A stretch of 64,000 nucleotides of DNA from an uncultured Lachnospiraceae bacterium. Its GTDB lineage: Bacteria; Bacillota; Clostridia; Lachnospirales; Lachnospiraceae. The translations under genes were made by a program, and so were the position numbers. This document shows, one piece after another, positions 43,045 through 52,063 of the stretch. The notes under the pieces are model-generated. The model was not told the DNA's origin, did no database searches, and saw only the letters and a list, made by a program, of their open reading frames with translations. The stretch spans positions 186,001-250,000 of the forward strand of contig CACZBF010000001.1 of assembly GCA_902779355.1 (NCBI GenBank). Reading direction: 5' to 3'. Positions within the stretch are counted from its first letter, which is position 1; every line of letters begins with the position of its first letter.

Positions 43045-43092
43045 AAAAAGGGAGCTATCGCTTAGATGATAATCATCTAAAGCGACAGCCCC
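43045..43092 (-). terminator. Terminator of the giant coiled-coil gene
   Basis: On the minus strand, GGGGCTGTCGCTTTAGATGAT pairs, with one bulge and G-U pairs, with ATCATCTAAGCGATAGCTCCC and is followed by TTTTT. It lies 14 bases beyond the stop codon at 43106. Confidence 0.9.
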
Positions 43093-43105
43093 TTGCACAA
43101 ATGGA

Positions 43106-46100
43106 TCACTCATCATCCAGTTTCAGCTCCGTATCCCGGCAGTTCGAAAAGTCCCACTTGGTACCATTCATATCCTCGATCTGTTGATTGGTGAGCGCAC
43201 CATACGCCTTCGAATACTCCTGGGTGATAAACTGGTCTAAATCATCATTGGCATTGGCAAGCGCCGCACCTTTTCTGACTTCTCCAAACTCCGGCACTTC
43301 ACGGTGGTTTTGTCTCTTGATCCCGTAATTCACCTCGATATATTTCATGGCATACTCATTCAGTTTCAGAAAAGCTTCCGCTTTCTGCTTGAATCCGGGC
43401 GTTTTCTCGTAGATCTCTCTTGCCGTGTCGCTCTCCTCCACAAGTTTCGGTACGCCTGCCGCTTTGCGGAGCACCTCAAACAACCGGAAGGAATTATTCT
43501 TGATATTCCGCGGCAGCCACCCTGCCCGCAGTTCGTCCGGAGTGGGAAGCACAAATCCATCAAACACCTTCGGAAAATGCTCGGTGATCATCTGGTTCAT
43601 GCTTTCCATACACTTCGCATTATTTCTTTTCGCGCCGCAGAAGTCTTTTGTCCATTTTTCATTGTGCTGCACTGCTGATGTCGCGCGGGTTTCCTCTTTC
43701 GGTATGGATTGGATCAGAGGCGAAAGAGCGCCCAGCAAGCCGAGGTTATCCCGTTTCGAACAGATATCCGTATGCTTGACCATGTAATTTGTGGTAGTTG
43801 TCATGCACTTATACTTCATAAACGCATCACTGTCCTTGATCGCCTGGAAGACCACAAACCTTTCATTGGAAAGCTTCATCCCCTGGTTCAGCCTGTCAAA
43901 CTCCTCCTTTTCTTCCTTTGTCAATGGCCTGGACAGATCGATCTTCACCTGTTCTTTCGTCTTCTTTTTCTGCTCCTTCTTTTCCTCCTCGAAGAATTCG
44001 TCCCCGCTGTCGCTATTGTCCTCCTTCTCGATGATCTTGTTTTCGTTGATCTCCTTCTTGTCTTCTTTCTTCTTCTCGTCAGCCTTCTTCTCGTCCTTCT
44101 TCCCGGCAGCCTTGTTTTCTTTCTTTTTCTCCGCCGTGAAGTCAGCCCAGGTCTCTTTCTTATCCAGACCCTTCAGCTCGCAATAGGCTTCGCTGTACTG
44201 CTTCGAAAGAACCTTATCGATGAAAGACTTCATCCCTTTGGAGTGATCCGGATTGCCCATGGTGCATTTTTCTCCATTCGTGGAGAACTTGACCCCGTGT
44301 CTCGCGGAAATACCTACCACAATGAGATTGACCAGATCCTCATACGCCAAGGCTTGCTTCTCATCCATTTCGCTGCTGCCGTTTTGAAGCAGTTCGATCA
44401 GCTCTCTGGTATGGTTTTGGAACATATCATCCACCCATCCGTTTTTGATCTGTTCCATCGTGGGAAGCGCGATCTCTTTCTGCGGTTTCTTATCCTTCCC
44501 CTGTTTTTCCTTGTCCTTCTTCACCTCATCGAGGATCTTTTCGATCTCGAAGAACTTCTGAATCTGCGCTTCGGATGCTTTCGGCGCCTCCTGTTTCGCA
44601 TTCGCCCATTTCAGGTCATTCTCCCGCTGCGCTTTCTTTTGGCTCTGTTCCCGTTCGTAGGCTTCTTTTTCGCGTTTGTATTCCTCCTTCTCATATGCCT
44701 GCATCTGCAGATATTCGGGAGTCTTCCTCAATTCCTCCTGACGTTTTTTGTGGAGTTTCTTTCCCACTGCCTGCAATTTCGCCTTGGTCTCAATATAGCC
44801 GGACTCTTTAAGCATGGTAAGATACGCGATCTCCTGCTCCGTATACTGATGGTATGCCTGCCGATAAGCTCCTTCGATCAAATTGTTGCTTTGCGTTTCC
44901 AGCGTCCTCTGCTGTTTTGCTTTCAAAGGCGCCTTCATCCGACAGCCGTCTCTTCCCTCCAGCGGCGAAAAGCCATAGTTCAGAAGCATGTAGTTCTTCA
45001 CATAAGCAGCCATCTGTCTGGCCGCCTCCAGCCTCGTCTTCAGATACGGGGTAAGGCTCTTGAATGCTTGCGGCATTTCCTCCATCAAATGATCCATGGC
45101 CAGCATACGTCTGATGGAACCGGTAAACGTCACATAATTCTGATCCATCTGCCGCTCGATCCACCCGGACCGCAGTTCCACGGGATTCGGGATCTCCACC
45201 TCTCTGATCACCTGAGGCAGCATCTCATCCACCAGCTTCTTCCGGTCTTCTTCCTTTCCGATAGCCCAGCTCTTGATCCATTTCTCATTCCATTTCACGT
45301 TTTCCCGATACTCGGCCGGAACTGTCCCGTCGTTCTTGCGGCGGACATCCAGAAGCAGTGCGGACGGCGCCAGGGAAAGGGCGGCATTCTTCTTCTTTGT
45401 AAATCCTGTTTCCCTTATGTTGGCGACGGCCTTCACCTGATCGGTCAGCAACGTGTTCAGTTTCGGATCTTCCCATACCTCCTGACTGATTTTGAAATTG
45501 CGATAGTACCTGTATCCGTCAAGCGTCAGATTCGGATTTGTTTTCAGCAGTTGCCGATACTCTGCCGCATGTTCGTTGTTCATGTGGAGTTCAGGATTGA
45601 CTGCGGCTGCTTTTTTCTTCGTTTCCTTCTCAGACTCCTGCTTTGTCGCCTTCTTGACCGTCGTCTCCTTCTTTGCAGTCGTCTCCTTCTTTGCAGTCGT
45701 TTCCTTCTTTGCGGTCTTTTCCTTCTTGCCGGTCTTCTCCTTTACAGATGTGTCGATGATCTCGTTCTCGTCCTTCTGTTTGAACAAAAAGCTTTGCTCA
45801 CTGGCTTTTCCATACTGTTTCTTTTGCACACCCGGCGTAAATGTTTTCGGCAGATAGATTCCTTCTGCATAATAGAGGCTGATATCCCCGTCCTTTTCTT
45901 CGGGCTCCTTCCATGCTTCAACGCCGTTTACAAGCGCGATATTTTCTGACGCGCTCTGTTTTTCACAAGCAAAACTGTTGTCATGCTCATTGTAGTTGAG
46001 GTTCTTATAGTCCTCGGCCAGCGTCTTCGGATCTTCGATCTGTTCAAACCACACGAGCTCCAGATTATAGAGATAGTTTTCCGGGTTGAAAAGGCTCGAT

Positions 46101-48862
46101 ACCTTGTAGGTCGTGTTGTCGATGATGCCGTCATTGTTGGAGTCGCAGACCTCCAGCTGGTCACCGTTGATCCCGGTTATGGTGACATAATGCATGCCAA
46201 GAAGAAGCGAGACCGCGCTGTCTTTTTGGATCGCTTTATTGACCGTATCCTTAAATTTCTGCTCCAGATTATGGAGCAAGTTGGAATCCTCCGAGTCCTG
46301 TGCTTGTGCAGATATGCAATGAAACTCCATCTTTCGCACAGCCGTATTTTTCAGGTCATTGTGCTTTGCGAACTCTTGAAGATAAAAATCCGACATCATA
46401 TAGGGATTCCCCATGACCGGATCTGAAACACGGTCCGCTCCCCGATTCTTGATGGTGAATTCGTCAATGTCCCCCTTTAGCTTTTCATAATATGCCTGAT
46501 CTTCTGCGTCGTTGGAATCCAGCCCCAAATCTTCCATCTTCCGGTAGTGCGGTTCGAAATGGCGATAGTCTTCCTGTGACACATGCTGCGCGCCGTTTGT
46601 ATTCCGCAGATAATGATTGAGGATCCCGGAGCCCGCGCAGGACCAACAGTCCAGAGAATTCCTCACCTGCCGTTCATATGTCTGATCAAGATTTGTATTC
46701 AGGAACGCCTGATGGGACGCAACCGGGCGTTTCTGATGTTCTGTCACCTTTTCTGCGTCTTTCTCTTTTTCCTCGATATCATGGACCACCTTGTCATAAT
46801 AGTCGTAGACATCTTTCGCATCCTTCGGCAGTTCCTTCTCGTCCAGGCCATTTTCCGTGATCCGGTTGCGCAGGTAGGTTGCTTTATACAGGTTCAAACC
46901 CTCTGTCGGCTTCTTTACCAAATAGGTTTTTTTGATGGTGGGCGTCTGTGTTTTCAGGTATTGCTTCACACAGAGATCATAATACGTATAAAGCGATTTG
47001 ACCTCATTGTTTTTCTCCAGATCAGCGGTGATCACGTTTGTCTGCAGATATTTCCGCTTTGCAATTGCATCGTCAATGTTTTTCGGCTCTTTTTTTTCAA
47101 AGACCAGATCCCGCTTGGAGTTTGCATTGTAATAATGAACCTTCTCCTGTGCGGCAAGATCCGCTGCCATAATGTCATCCGTTTTGAGGGCATCTTTGTC
47201 AATAATGATCCTGTTATTGTTTTCTTCCTCTTGCTCGTCTATCTTCTCATTGATGATGTTCCGATTCTTTTCAGTCTTGATCTCGCCTGGCTCTTCCGGT
47301 TCTTCCGGCTTGGAGCTGGTGTCGATGATATCCCGGTCAAGCTTCTCTTCGGTATTGCTCTTCTTATCCAGCTCCTCTCCATCGTCGGACCCATCCAGCC
47401 TCTCTGTCGGGATCTCATTCATGCGTTCCTCTTCTTCCAGTATCAGTGTGCTCGTCGCATCTTTGGATGCCGGAGCCTTAACGTACGCATTGTAGTACTG
47501 CCTCAGAGTCGCCCAATATGCTTTATATCCATCCTGATGCGTTTTCAGCGCTCTTGTTGGCCTCTCCGCTTCGAATATGCCGCCAGTCTTTTGCTTTAGG
47601 TTGTACTGGGATATAAGTTCCACCCTGAATTGGGTATGAAGCTCCATCATGAACTTCACTTTGGCAACGAATTTCGGGTTCTCCCGTGCATAGTCCTGAT
47701 AGAGCGGATCTGTCTTGAGCTTCTGCGTATAAAAAGGCGCAGCATAGAACACGAACTCCATGAATCGGCCGGGATCTGCCATAAAGAAAGACGTGATCCC
47801 TTTGGATTTCATGTCATTGATAGCCGGGACCTGATATTTTTCAAAGCGCTCGATCGCCTGCAGTTTCATGATCCGTACTTTCTTAAGATCCTTTTTTTCG
47901 ACAGCCTTCCTATATTCCTCATTCCATTTCTGTTTCTTGCGTTCAGTTACGCTGATGGGCGCTTTCTGATCATCAACAAGCGGCACCATGAAAGGAGCGT
48001 CATAATCACCCATACTCTTGATGCAGGTGTTCAGGCAGACAGCGGCCCGGGCTGCCTGATCCGAAACCTCAATCCCTTTTTTGGTTCTTGCCTTGACTTT
48101 AAAATCGATCCGTTGATCATTCAGGTCGATCATGTAATGCCACTGCTGCGTCTTCGAATCCATCTTAGCGGAAATATCATGTTTGATATCTTTCAGTTTT
48201 TTGTCGATGGATTTCAACTTCTTTTCAAAGTCCCGCAGCGTCGCCGCCTGGTCCGACGCATCTTGCGCCTGATGGTACAGGTTGACCACCTGGTCGCGCA
48301 GGATCGTATAGCAGGAGAGCTTCGCGCGGAGCTTTAAGTACTCTTCGTGCCCGTATCCGCGTGCTTTTGCCTCTGCAGCAGCAAGCATTCCCTCCAGCCG
48401 GAGTTTCATGATCTCTTCACGTTGTTTGTAGACATCATAATACGTCTTGGGAAGATTGGTTTTATTCTCCCTGTTTTTTGCCTGCTGCGATGACTTTACC
48501 CAGGCTTCCCGGAATTTGAGCGCAGCTTTCTCAGCAGCTTTTTTCCGATCCTTGGCGTCCTTGTTGTCATACGTAGCAGAATACTTTTCCAACGCCTCTT
48601 TGTCTTCGCTCATCTTCACATAACGCTTTGCCTTGGCGAGCAAGTAGTTATGATCCTCAAAATAGTATTGGGTCCGCTGCTGATAGGTCGTGTTCTTCAT
48701 ACGGTCTTCGAACATCTCGCCCATATCTTCGACGGTATAGTCCATCGCATAAGGATGTCTCTTATACTCTAATTCCTTATTAACCTGCTCATAATATTGC
48801 TGGTAAGGATTCTCCTTGTTTACTTCCTGCTGTTTCCTAAGATACTCTTCAAACTGTGCCAT
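43106..48862 (-). CDS. Giant coiled-coil protein with embedded papain-like cysteine peptidase domain
   Basis: About 1918 residues; no named family recognised. Residues 1-425 are paralogous to the protein at 14740-18084. An acidic, disordered linker follows (about 480-560). Residues about 715-945 look like a papain-like/C39-type peptidase: SLDCWSCAGSGILNHYL with Cys739, GMHYVTITGINGD with His891 and VCDSNND with Asp907, in the usual order and spacing. A lysine-rich linker with TAKKET repeats (1041-1085) follows. The rest holds two full repeats of a module (about 1100-1345 and 1655-1895) and a partial one (1465-1565), each with a P-x5-[LI]-x2-GW motif; complete copies also share NEKW and NYG. 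No signal peptide or membrane helix. ATG 48862 follows GGAGG. Function unknown; self-processing or target cleavage is an inference. Confidence 0.82.
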   Translation of the reverse strand: MAQFEEYLRKQQEVNKENPYQQYYEQVNKELEYKRHPYAMDYTVEDMGEMFEDRMKNTTYQQRTQYYFEDHNYLLAKAKRYVKMSEDKEALEKYSATYDNKDAKDRKKAAEKAALKFREAWVKSSQQAKNRENKTNLPKTYYDVYKQREEIMKLRLEGMLAAAEAKARGYGHEEYLKLRAKLSCYTILRDQVVNLYHQAQDASDQAATLRDFEKKLKSIDKKLKDIKHDISAKMDSKTQQWHYMIDLNDQRIDFKVKARTKKGIEVSDQAARAAVCLNTCIKSMGDYDAPFMVPLVDDQKAPISVTERKKQKWNEEYRKAVEKKDLKKVRIMKLQAIERFEKYQVPAINDMKSKGITSFFMADPGRFMEFVFYAAPFYTQKLKTDPLYQDYARENPKFVAKVKFMMELHTQFRVELISQYNLKQKTGGIFEAERPTRALKTHQDGYKAYWATLRQYYNAYVKAPASKDATSTLILEEEERMNEIPTERLDGSDDGEELDKKSNTEEKLDRDIIDTSSKPEEPEEPGEIKTEKNRNIINEKIDEQEEENNNRIIIDKDALKTDDIMAADLAAQEKVHYYNANSKRDLVFEKKEPKNIDDAIAKRKYLQTNVITADLEKNNEVKSLYTYYDLCVKQYLKTQTPTIKKTYLVKKPTEGLNLYKATYLRNRITENGLDEKELPKDAKDVYDYYDKVVHDIEEKEKDAEKVTEHQKRPVASHQAFLNTNLDQTYERQVRNSLDCWSCAGSGILNHYLRNTNGAQHVSQEDYRHFEPHYRKMEDLGLDSNDAEDQAYYEKLKGDIDEFTIKNRGADRVSDPVMGNPYMMSDFYLQEFAKHNDLKNTAVRKMEFHCISAQAQDSEDSNLLHNLEQKFKDTVNKAIQKDSAVSLLLGMHYVTITGINGDQLEVCDSNNDGIIDNTTYKVSSLFNPENYLYNLELVWFEQIEDPKTLAEDYKNLNYNEHDNSFACEKQSASENIALVNGVEAWKEPEEKDGDISLYYAEGIYLPKTFTPGVQKKQYGKASEQSFLFKQKDENEIIDTSVKEKTGKKEKTAKKETTAKKETTAKKETTVKKATKQESEKETKKKAAAVNPELHMNNEHAAEYRQLLKTNPNLTLDGYRYYRNFKISQEVWEDPKLNTLLTDQVKAVANIRETGFTKKKNAALSLAPSALLLDVRRKNDGTVPAEYRENVKWNEKWIKSWAIGKEEDRKKLVDEMLPQVIREVEIPNPVELRSGWIERQMDQNYVTFTGSIRRMLAMDHLMEEMPQAFKSLTPYLKTRLEAARQMAAYVKNYMLLNYGFSPLEGRDGCRMKAPLKAKQQRTLETQSNNLIEGAYRQAYHQYTEQEIAYLTMLKESGYIETKAKLQAVGKKLHKKRQEELRKTPEYLQMQAYEKEEYKREKEAYEREQSQKKAQRENDLKWANAKQEAPKASEAQIQKFFEIEKILDEVKKDKEKQGKDKKPQKEIALPTMEQIKNGWVDDMFQNHTRELIELLQNGSSEMDEKQALAYEDLVNLIVVGISARHGVKFSTNGEKCTMGNPDHSKGMKSFIDKVLSKQYSEAYCELKGLDKKETWADFTAEKKKENKAAGKKDEKKADEKKKEDKKEINENKIIEKEDNSDSGDEFFEEEKKEQKKKTKEQVKIDLSRPLTKEEKEEFDRLNQGMKLSNERFVVFQAIKDSDAFMKYKCMTTTTNYMVKHTDICSKRDNLGLLGALSPLIQSIPKEETRATSAVQHNEKWTKDFCGAKRNNAKCMESMNQMITEHFPKVFDGFVLPTPDELRAGWLPRNIKNNSFRLFEVLRKAAGVPKLVEESDTAREIYEKTPGFKQKAEAFLKLNEYAMKYIEVNYGIKRQNHREVPEFGEVRKGAALANANDDLDQFITQEYSKAYGALTNQQIEDMNGTKWDFSNCRDTELKLDDE
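45660..45731 (-). repeat. 18-bp tandem repeat inside the giant gene
   Basis: Four consecutive 18-base units (45660, 45678, 45696, 45714), the first two identical and the others with few changes. They encode the repeated hexapeptide TAKKET-type linker. The unit length keeps the reading frame, so copy-number change would lengthen or shorten the linker without breaking the protein. Confidence 0.9.
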
Positions 48863-48946
48863 ATGAACCTCCATTCTCACACGGTAGTTTTTCTTCTCTG
48901 GTATTTATACGAAGCATGAGGAAATGTGGCAGTGATTTTGAAGAAA

Positions 48947-49768
48947 TCACCATTCTCCTTCATAGATGTGCTCGGGTTTCGCATTCGGGAACAGGTGCGC
49001 TGCCAGCTGCCGCGATTCCGGTGTCACTGCATCAAAGAGCAGCGTCTTGTTCGGGTAGTGCACTTCCATCTCTTGTACAGCAGCATACACGAGTTCCGCC
49101 AGCCCCCGTGGGTATTTGCTGTACAAAAATGCCAGTTTCAGATTCCGGTCCGGCAGTTCCTTCACGAAGATCAGATTCATCAGGGTATTCTGCACATAGA
49201 TCACACGACAGAGCGACGGAATGTATCCCTTGCTCCAGTCCTGCATCCCGGCCGTGTTGAATACGCCTTCCCTGTCCAATCCCTGCAGGATCTTTCTCTG
49301 TTCCTGTTCGCTGAGGTCGAAAAACAAAGTCTGCTCGAGAGTCAGACTCCTTTCCCTGCGTAACACCTTCGAGCTTTGGATATCCTGCGGTTTCAGATGA
49401 TATCGGTCATGGGAAAAACAAAGATCCGCGCATTGCTGCGTGAGCAGAAAGTCATACATCTCCGGCTCCTCTTCGGAGAACGGTACCTGGCAGGTAACGG
49501 GATAGCGTTCCATCGTACCACCGATGATAGAAAAGACCTTGCGGAGCAGATCGGTGCCGATCCCCTGCCGCCGGACAGCCGGATCCACAAAGATCCAGTC
49601 CACATAATAGTGAAAGTCCTCACATCGATAAGCGATGGCTCCAAGAACGCGGCCGTCGTCATCATAGATGCCGATCGCACAGGTATTTCCTTCTGTGACG
49701 AGGCATCGCGGCAGAACGTTCGAAAAGTCCTTGTGATGGTTGTTGTCAATCAAGAGATAATTCCGCAT
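48947..49768 (-). CDS. GNAT-family acetyltransferase
   Basis: About 273 residues. The N-terminal half is a GNAT domain: GAIAYRCEDFHYYVDWIFVDPAVRRQGIGTDLL contains the acetyl-CoA pyrophosphate loop (RRQGIG). The second half (from about residue 140) repeats the general fold less clearly (LKLAFLYSKYPRGLAELVYAAVQEM), so this may be a tandem-GNAT protein. Substrate unknown. ATG 49768 follows AGGGGG; the longer form from 49819 is unlikely. It ends the pyrC-pyrF array and is separated by 85 bases from the giant gene. Confidence 0.83.
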   Translation of the reverse strand: MRNYLLIDNNHHKDFSNVLPRCLVTEGNTCAIGIYDDDGRVLGAIAYRCEDFHYYVDWIFVDPAVRRQGIGTDLLRKVFSIIGGTMERYPVTCQVPFSEEEPEMYDFLLTQQCADLCFSHDRYHLKPQDIQSSKVLRRERSLTLEQTLFFDLSEQEQRKILQGLDREGVFNTAGMQDWSKGYIPSLCRVIYVQNTLMNLIFVKELPDRNLKLAFLYSKYPRGLAELVYAAVQEMEVHYPNKTLLFDAVTPESRQLAAHLFPNAKPEHIYEGEW

Positions 49769-49812
49769 GATCCACCCCCTATACATCCCCTGTGATACCG
49801 CGAAGCAGGAAC

Positions 49813-50736
49813 TTACCAACCGGTCGCCTTTGCAATGTCCTCTTTCATATCCAGCACTGCTGCACGCGCCGCATCCGCAAACCCTTCTGCGCCGTAGGAT
49901 GCGTACTTTTCGTTTTTGTATGCGGCAATGATCCCGCGGGAGGAATTGACGATCGCGCCAAGCCCGTCTTTGTCAAAATAATACTTCAGGTCTTCCGCTG
50001 TGCCGCCCTGTGCACCATAGCCCGGCACCAGGATGAATGTGTGCGGCATGACCTCCCGCATCACCTTGCCGACTTCCGGATAGGTCGCGCCAACGACTGC
50101 GCCGACATCACTGTAATTGCCGTGCCGCAGCCTCTCGCCCCATTCCTCGACCTTTTCGCCGACGATCTGATACAACGGTTTCCCGTCGAACAAAAGATCC
50201 TGAAACTCGCCGCTGCTCGGATTGGAAGTCTTCACGAGAACAAAGATGCCCTTATCTTCTTTTTTGCAGACATCGATGAACGGCTGCACACCGTCCGAAC
50301 CGAGATAGGGATTCACCGTGGCAAGGTCCTCGTCAAACGGTGCGTAGGTTTCGTAACCCACACGGATCTTCCCGAGATGCGCCGTCGCATAAGCCGCGGA
50401 CGTCGAGCCGATGTCGCCGCGCTTTACGTCTCCGATCACGATCAGTCCTTTTTCTTTGCAATAGCGGATCGTCTCACGATAAGCCGCAAGCCCCGAGAGC
50501 CCGAACTGCTCGTACATCGCGATCTGCGGTTTTACGGCGGGCACGAGGTCTGCGACCGCATCCACGATCCTGTTATTAAAATGGATCAACGCATGGCAGA
50601 TCGCTTCCGGTGTATCTCCGTATTCGGAGAAGTTGTCCTTCATCAATTTCTCCGGCAGAAACGAAAGCTGCGGGTCGAGTCCGACCACGATCGGTGCATT
50701 CTTTTCTTTGATCTTTTCTATGAGTCGTTCGATCAT
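49813..50736 (-). CDS. pyrF: Orotidine-5'-phosphate decarboxylase
   Basis: About 307 residues, of the longer PyrF type. APIVVGLDPQLSFLPEK at the start, VIGDVKRGDIGSTSAAYA with the catalytic Lys/Asp array, and VPGYGAQGGTAEDLK near the C terminus identify it. It converts OMP to UMP, the last step of pyrimidine synthesis. ATG 50736 follows AGGAG by eight bases. It follows pyrC. Confidence 0.95.
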   Translation of the reverse strand: MIERLIEKIKEKNAPIVVGLDPQLSFLPEKLMKDNFSEYGDTPEAICHALIHFNNRIVDAVADLVPAVKPQIAMYEQFGLSGLAAYRETIRYCKEKGLIVIGDVKRGDIGSTSAAYATAHLGKIRVGYETYAPFDEDLATVNPYLGSDGVQPFIDVCKKEDKGIFVLVKTSNPSSGEFQDLLFDGKPLYQIVGEKVEEWGERLRHGNYSDVGAVVGATYPEVGKVMREVMPHTFILVPGYGAQGGTAEDLKYYFDKDGLGAIVNSSRGIIAAYKNEKYASYGAEGFADAARAAVLDMKEDIAKATGW

Positions 50737-50767
50737 TGTTTGGTCTCCTTGTCTTGATCTGTCCCTG

Positions 50768-52051
50768 TCATTCCGGGTCTCTTGCATACGCCACGTTGCC
50801 GCCGCAGATCGTATACACCACTTCTCCGGTCACTTCGCGGCCGTGGAACGGCGTGCTGCGCCCTTTGGAAACAAAGGCGTTCTTATCGATCGTCCAGGTT
50901 TTCTTCGGGTCAAAGATCGTGATATCCGCAACCGCGCCCACCTGCAGCGTGCCGCGATCCGAATGCAGCACCTGTGCGGGACGGTAGCTCATCTTTTCCG
51001 CCATCTGGAGCGGCGTCAGGATGTCTTTTAACACGAGCTCTGAATAAACCAGCGCTGCCGCGGTCTCGCTCCCCACGATCCCGAACGGCGCCCTGCGCAT
51101 GCTCGTGTTTTTCTCCGCAAAAGTGTGGGGTGCATGATCCGTTGCGATCACGTCAAAGGTACCGTCCTTGATGCCCTCGATCAGAGCCGCCCGGTCTCTT
51201 TCCGTCCGCAGCGGCGGATTCATTTTATAGCTCGGATCCAGCGGATCCATATCCTTGGATGTCAGAGTGAAATGATGGGGCGTCACCTCCGCTGTCACAC
51301 GGATTCCGTGTTGTTTCCCCATCCGCATCAGCAGCACGGAGGTCTCTGTGGAGCAATGGCAAAGATGCAGCTGACAGCCCGTATCTCTCGCCAGCATGAT
51401 GTCTCTTGCGACGATCACATCTTCCACACAGTTCATGATGCCCGGCAGCCCGAAAAAGTTCATGCGTTCGTCCGCGTTGACGATGCCGCCCCGGACGATG
51501 TTGATGTCTTCACAATGCGCCAGCACGGGGATGTCCAGATCCCGCGCGATCTCCATGGCCTTCTGATAAATGCCGGAATTCATGACGGACTTGCCGTCCT
51601 CACTGATCGCCGGCGCGCCTGCCTTGACCATGCCCTCGATATCGGCAAGCTCTTCTCCGTGCATGCCTTTTGTGATGGCACCTACCTGCAGCACGTTGAT
51701 GATCGCACTCTCCGCCTTGTGGTGCACATAATTCACGACATCCGGATTGTCCACCACGGGAACGGTGTTCGGCATGGCAAGGATCGTCGTGAACCCTCCT
51801 TTTGCCGCTGCGCGCGCGCCGGAAAGGATATCCTCTTTTTCCGTCTGACCGGGATCGCGCATGTGCTCATGCAGATCGATCAGGCCCGGCATCACAAAAT
51901 ATCCTTTGGCCTCGATAATCCGGTCCGCTTTCTGCGTGATCTTTTTCGCGTTTTTTTCGATCCTGCCGTCGTCGTCGATGAGGAGATCTCTGACCTCATC
52001 CGTCCCATCGACCGGATCCAGCACTCTTCCCTGTTTGATCAGGATGGACAT
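50768..52051 (-). CDS. pyrC: Dihydroorotase
   Basis: 427 residues of the amidohydrolase superfamily. DLHEHMRDPG gives the HxH zinc ligands, LAHCED and LHLCHCSTE further histidines, and VIATDHAPH the catalytic aspartate, the class I dihydroorotase pattern. It interconverts carbamoyl-aspartate and dihydroorotate. It lies between the TPR lipoprotein gene (12 bases upstream) and pyrF. Confidence 0.95.
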   Translation of the reverse strand: MSILIKQGRVLDPVDGTDEVRDLLIDDDGRIEKNAKKITQKADRIIEAKGYFVMPGLIDLHEHMRDPGQTEKEDILSGARAAAKGGFTTILAMPNTVPVVDNPDVVNYVHHKAESAIINVLQVGAITKGMHGEELADIEGMVKAGAPAISEDGKSVMNSGIYQKAMEIARDLDIPVLAHCEDINIVRGGIVNADERMNFFGLPGIMNCVEDVIVARDIMLARDTGCQLHLCHCSTETSVLLMRMGKQHGIRVTAEVTPHHFTLTSKDMDPLDPSYKMNPPLRTERDRAALIEGIKDGTFDVIATDHAPHTFAEKNTSMRRAPFGIVGSETAAALVYSELVLKDILTPLQMAEKMSYRPAQVLHSDRGTLQVGAVADITIFDPKKTWTIDKNAFVSKGRSTPFHGREVTGEVVYTICGGNVAYARDPE

Positions 52052-52063
52052 CTCGTTTCCCCC

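Noticed and set aside
43709..45949. 746-codon plus-strand open frame opposite the giant gene
   Set aside because: It is antisense to a long frame with internal domain logic, has no ribosome site and encodes a leucine/phenylalanine-rich sequence typical of the complement of lysine/glutamate-rich coding DNA.
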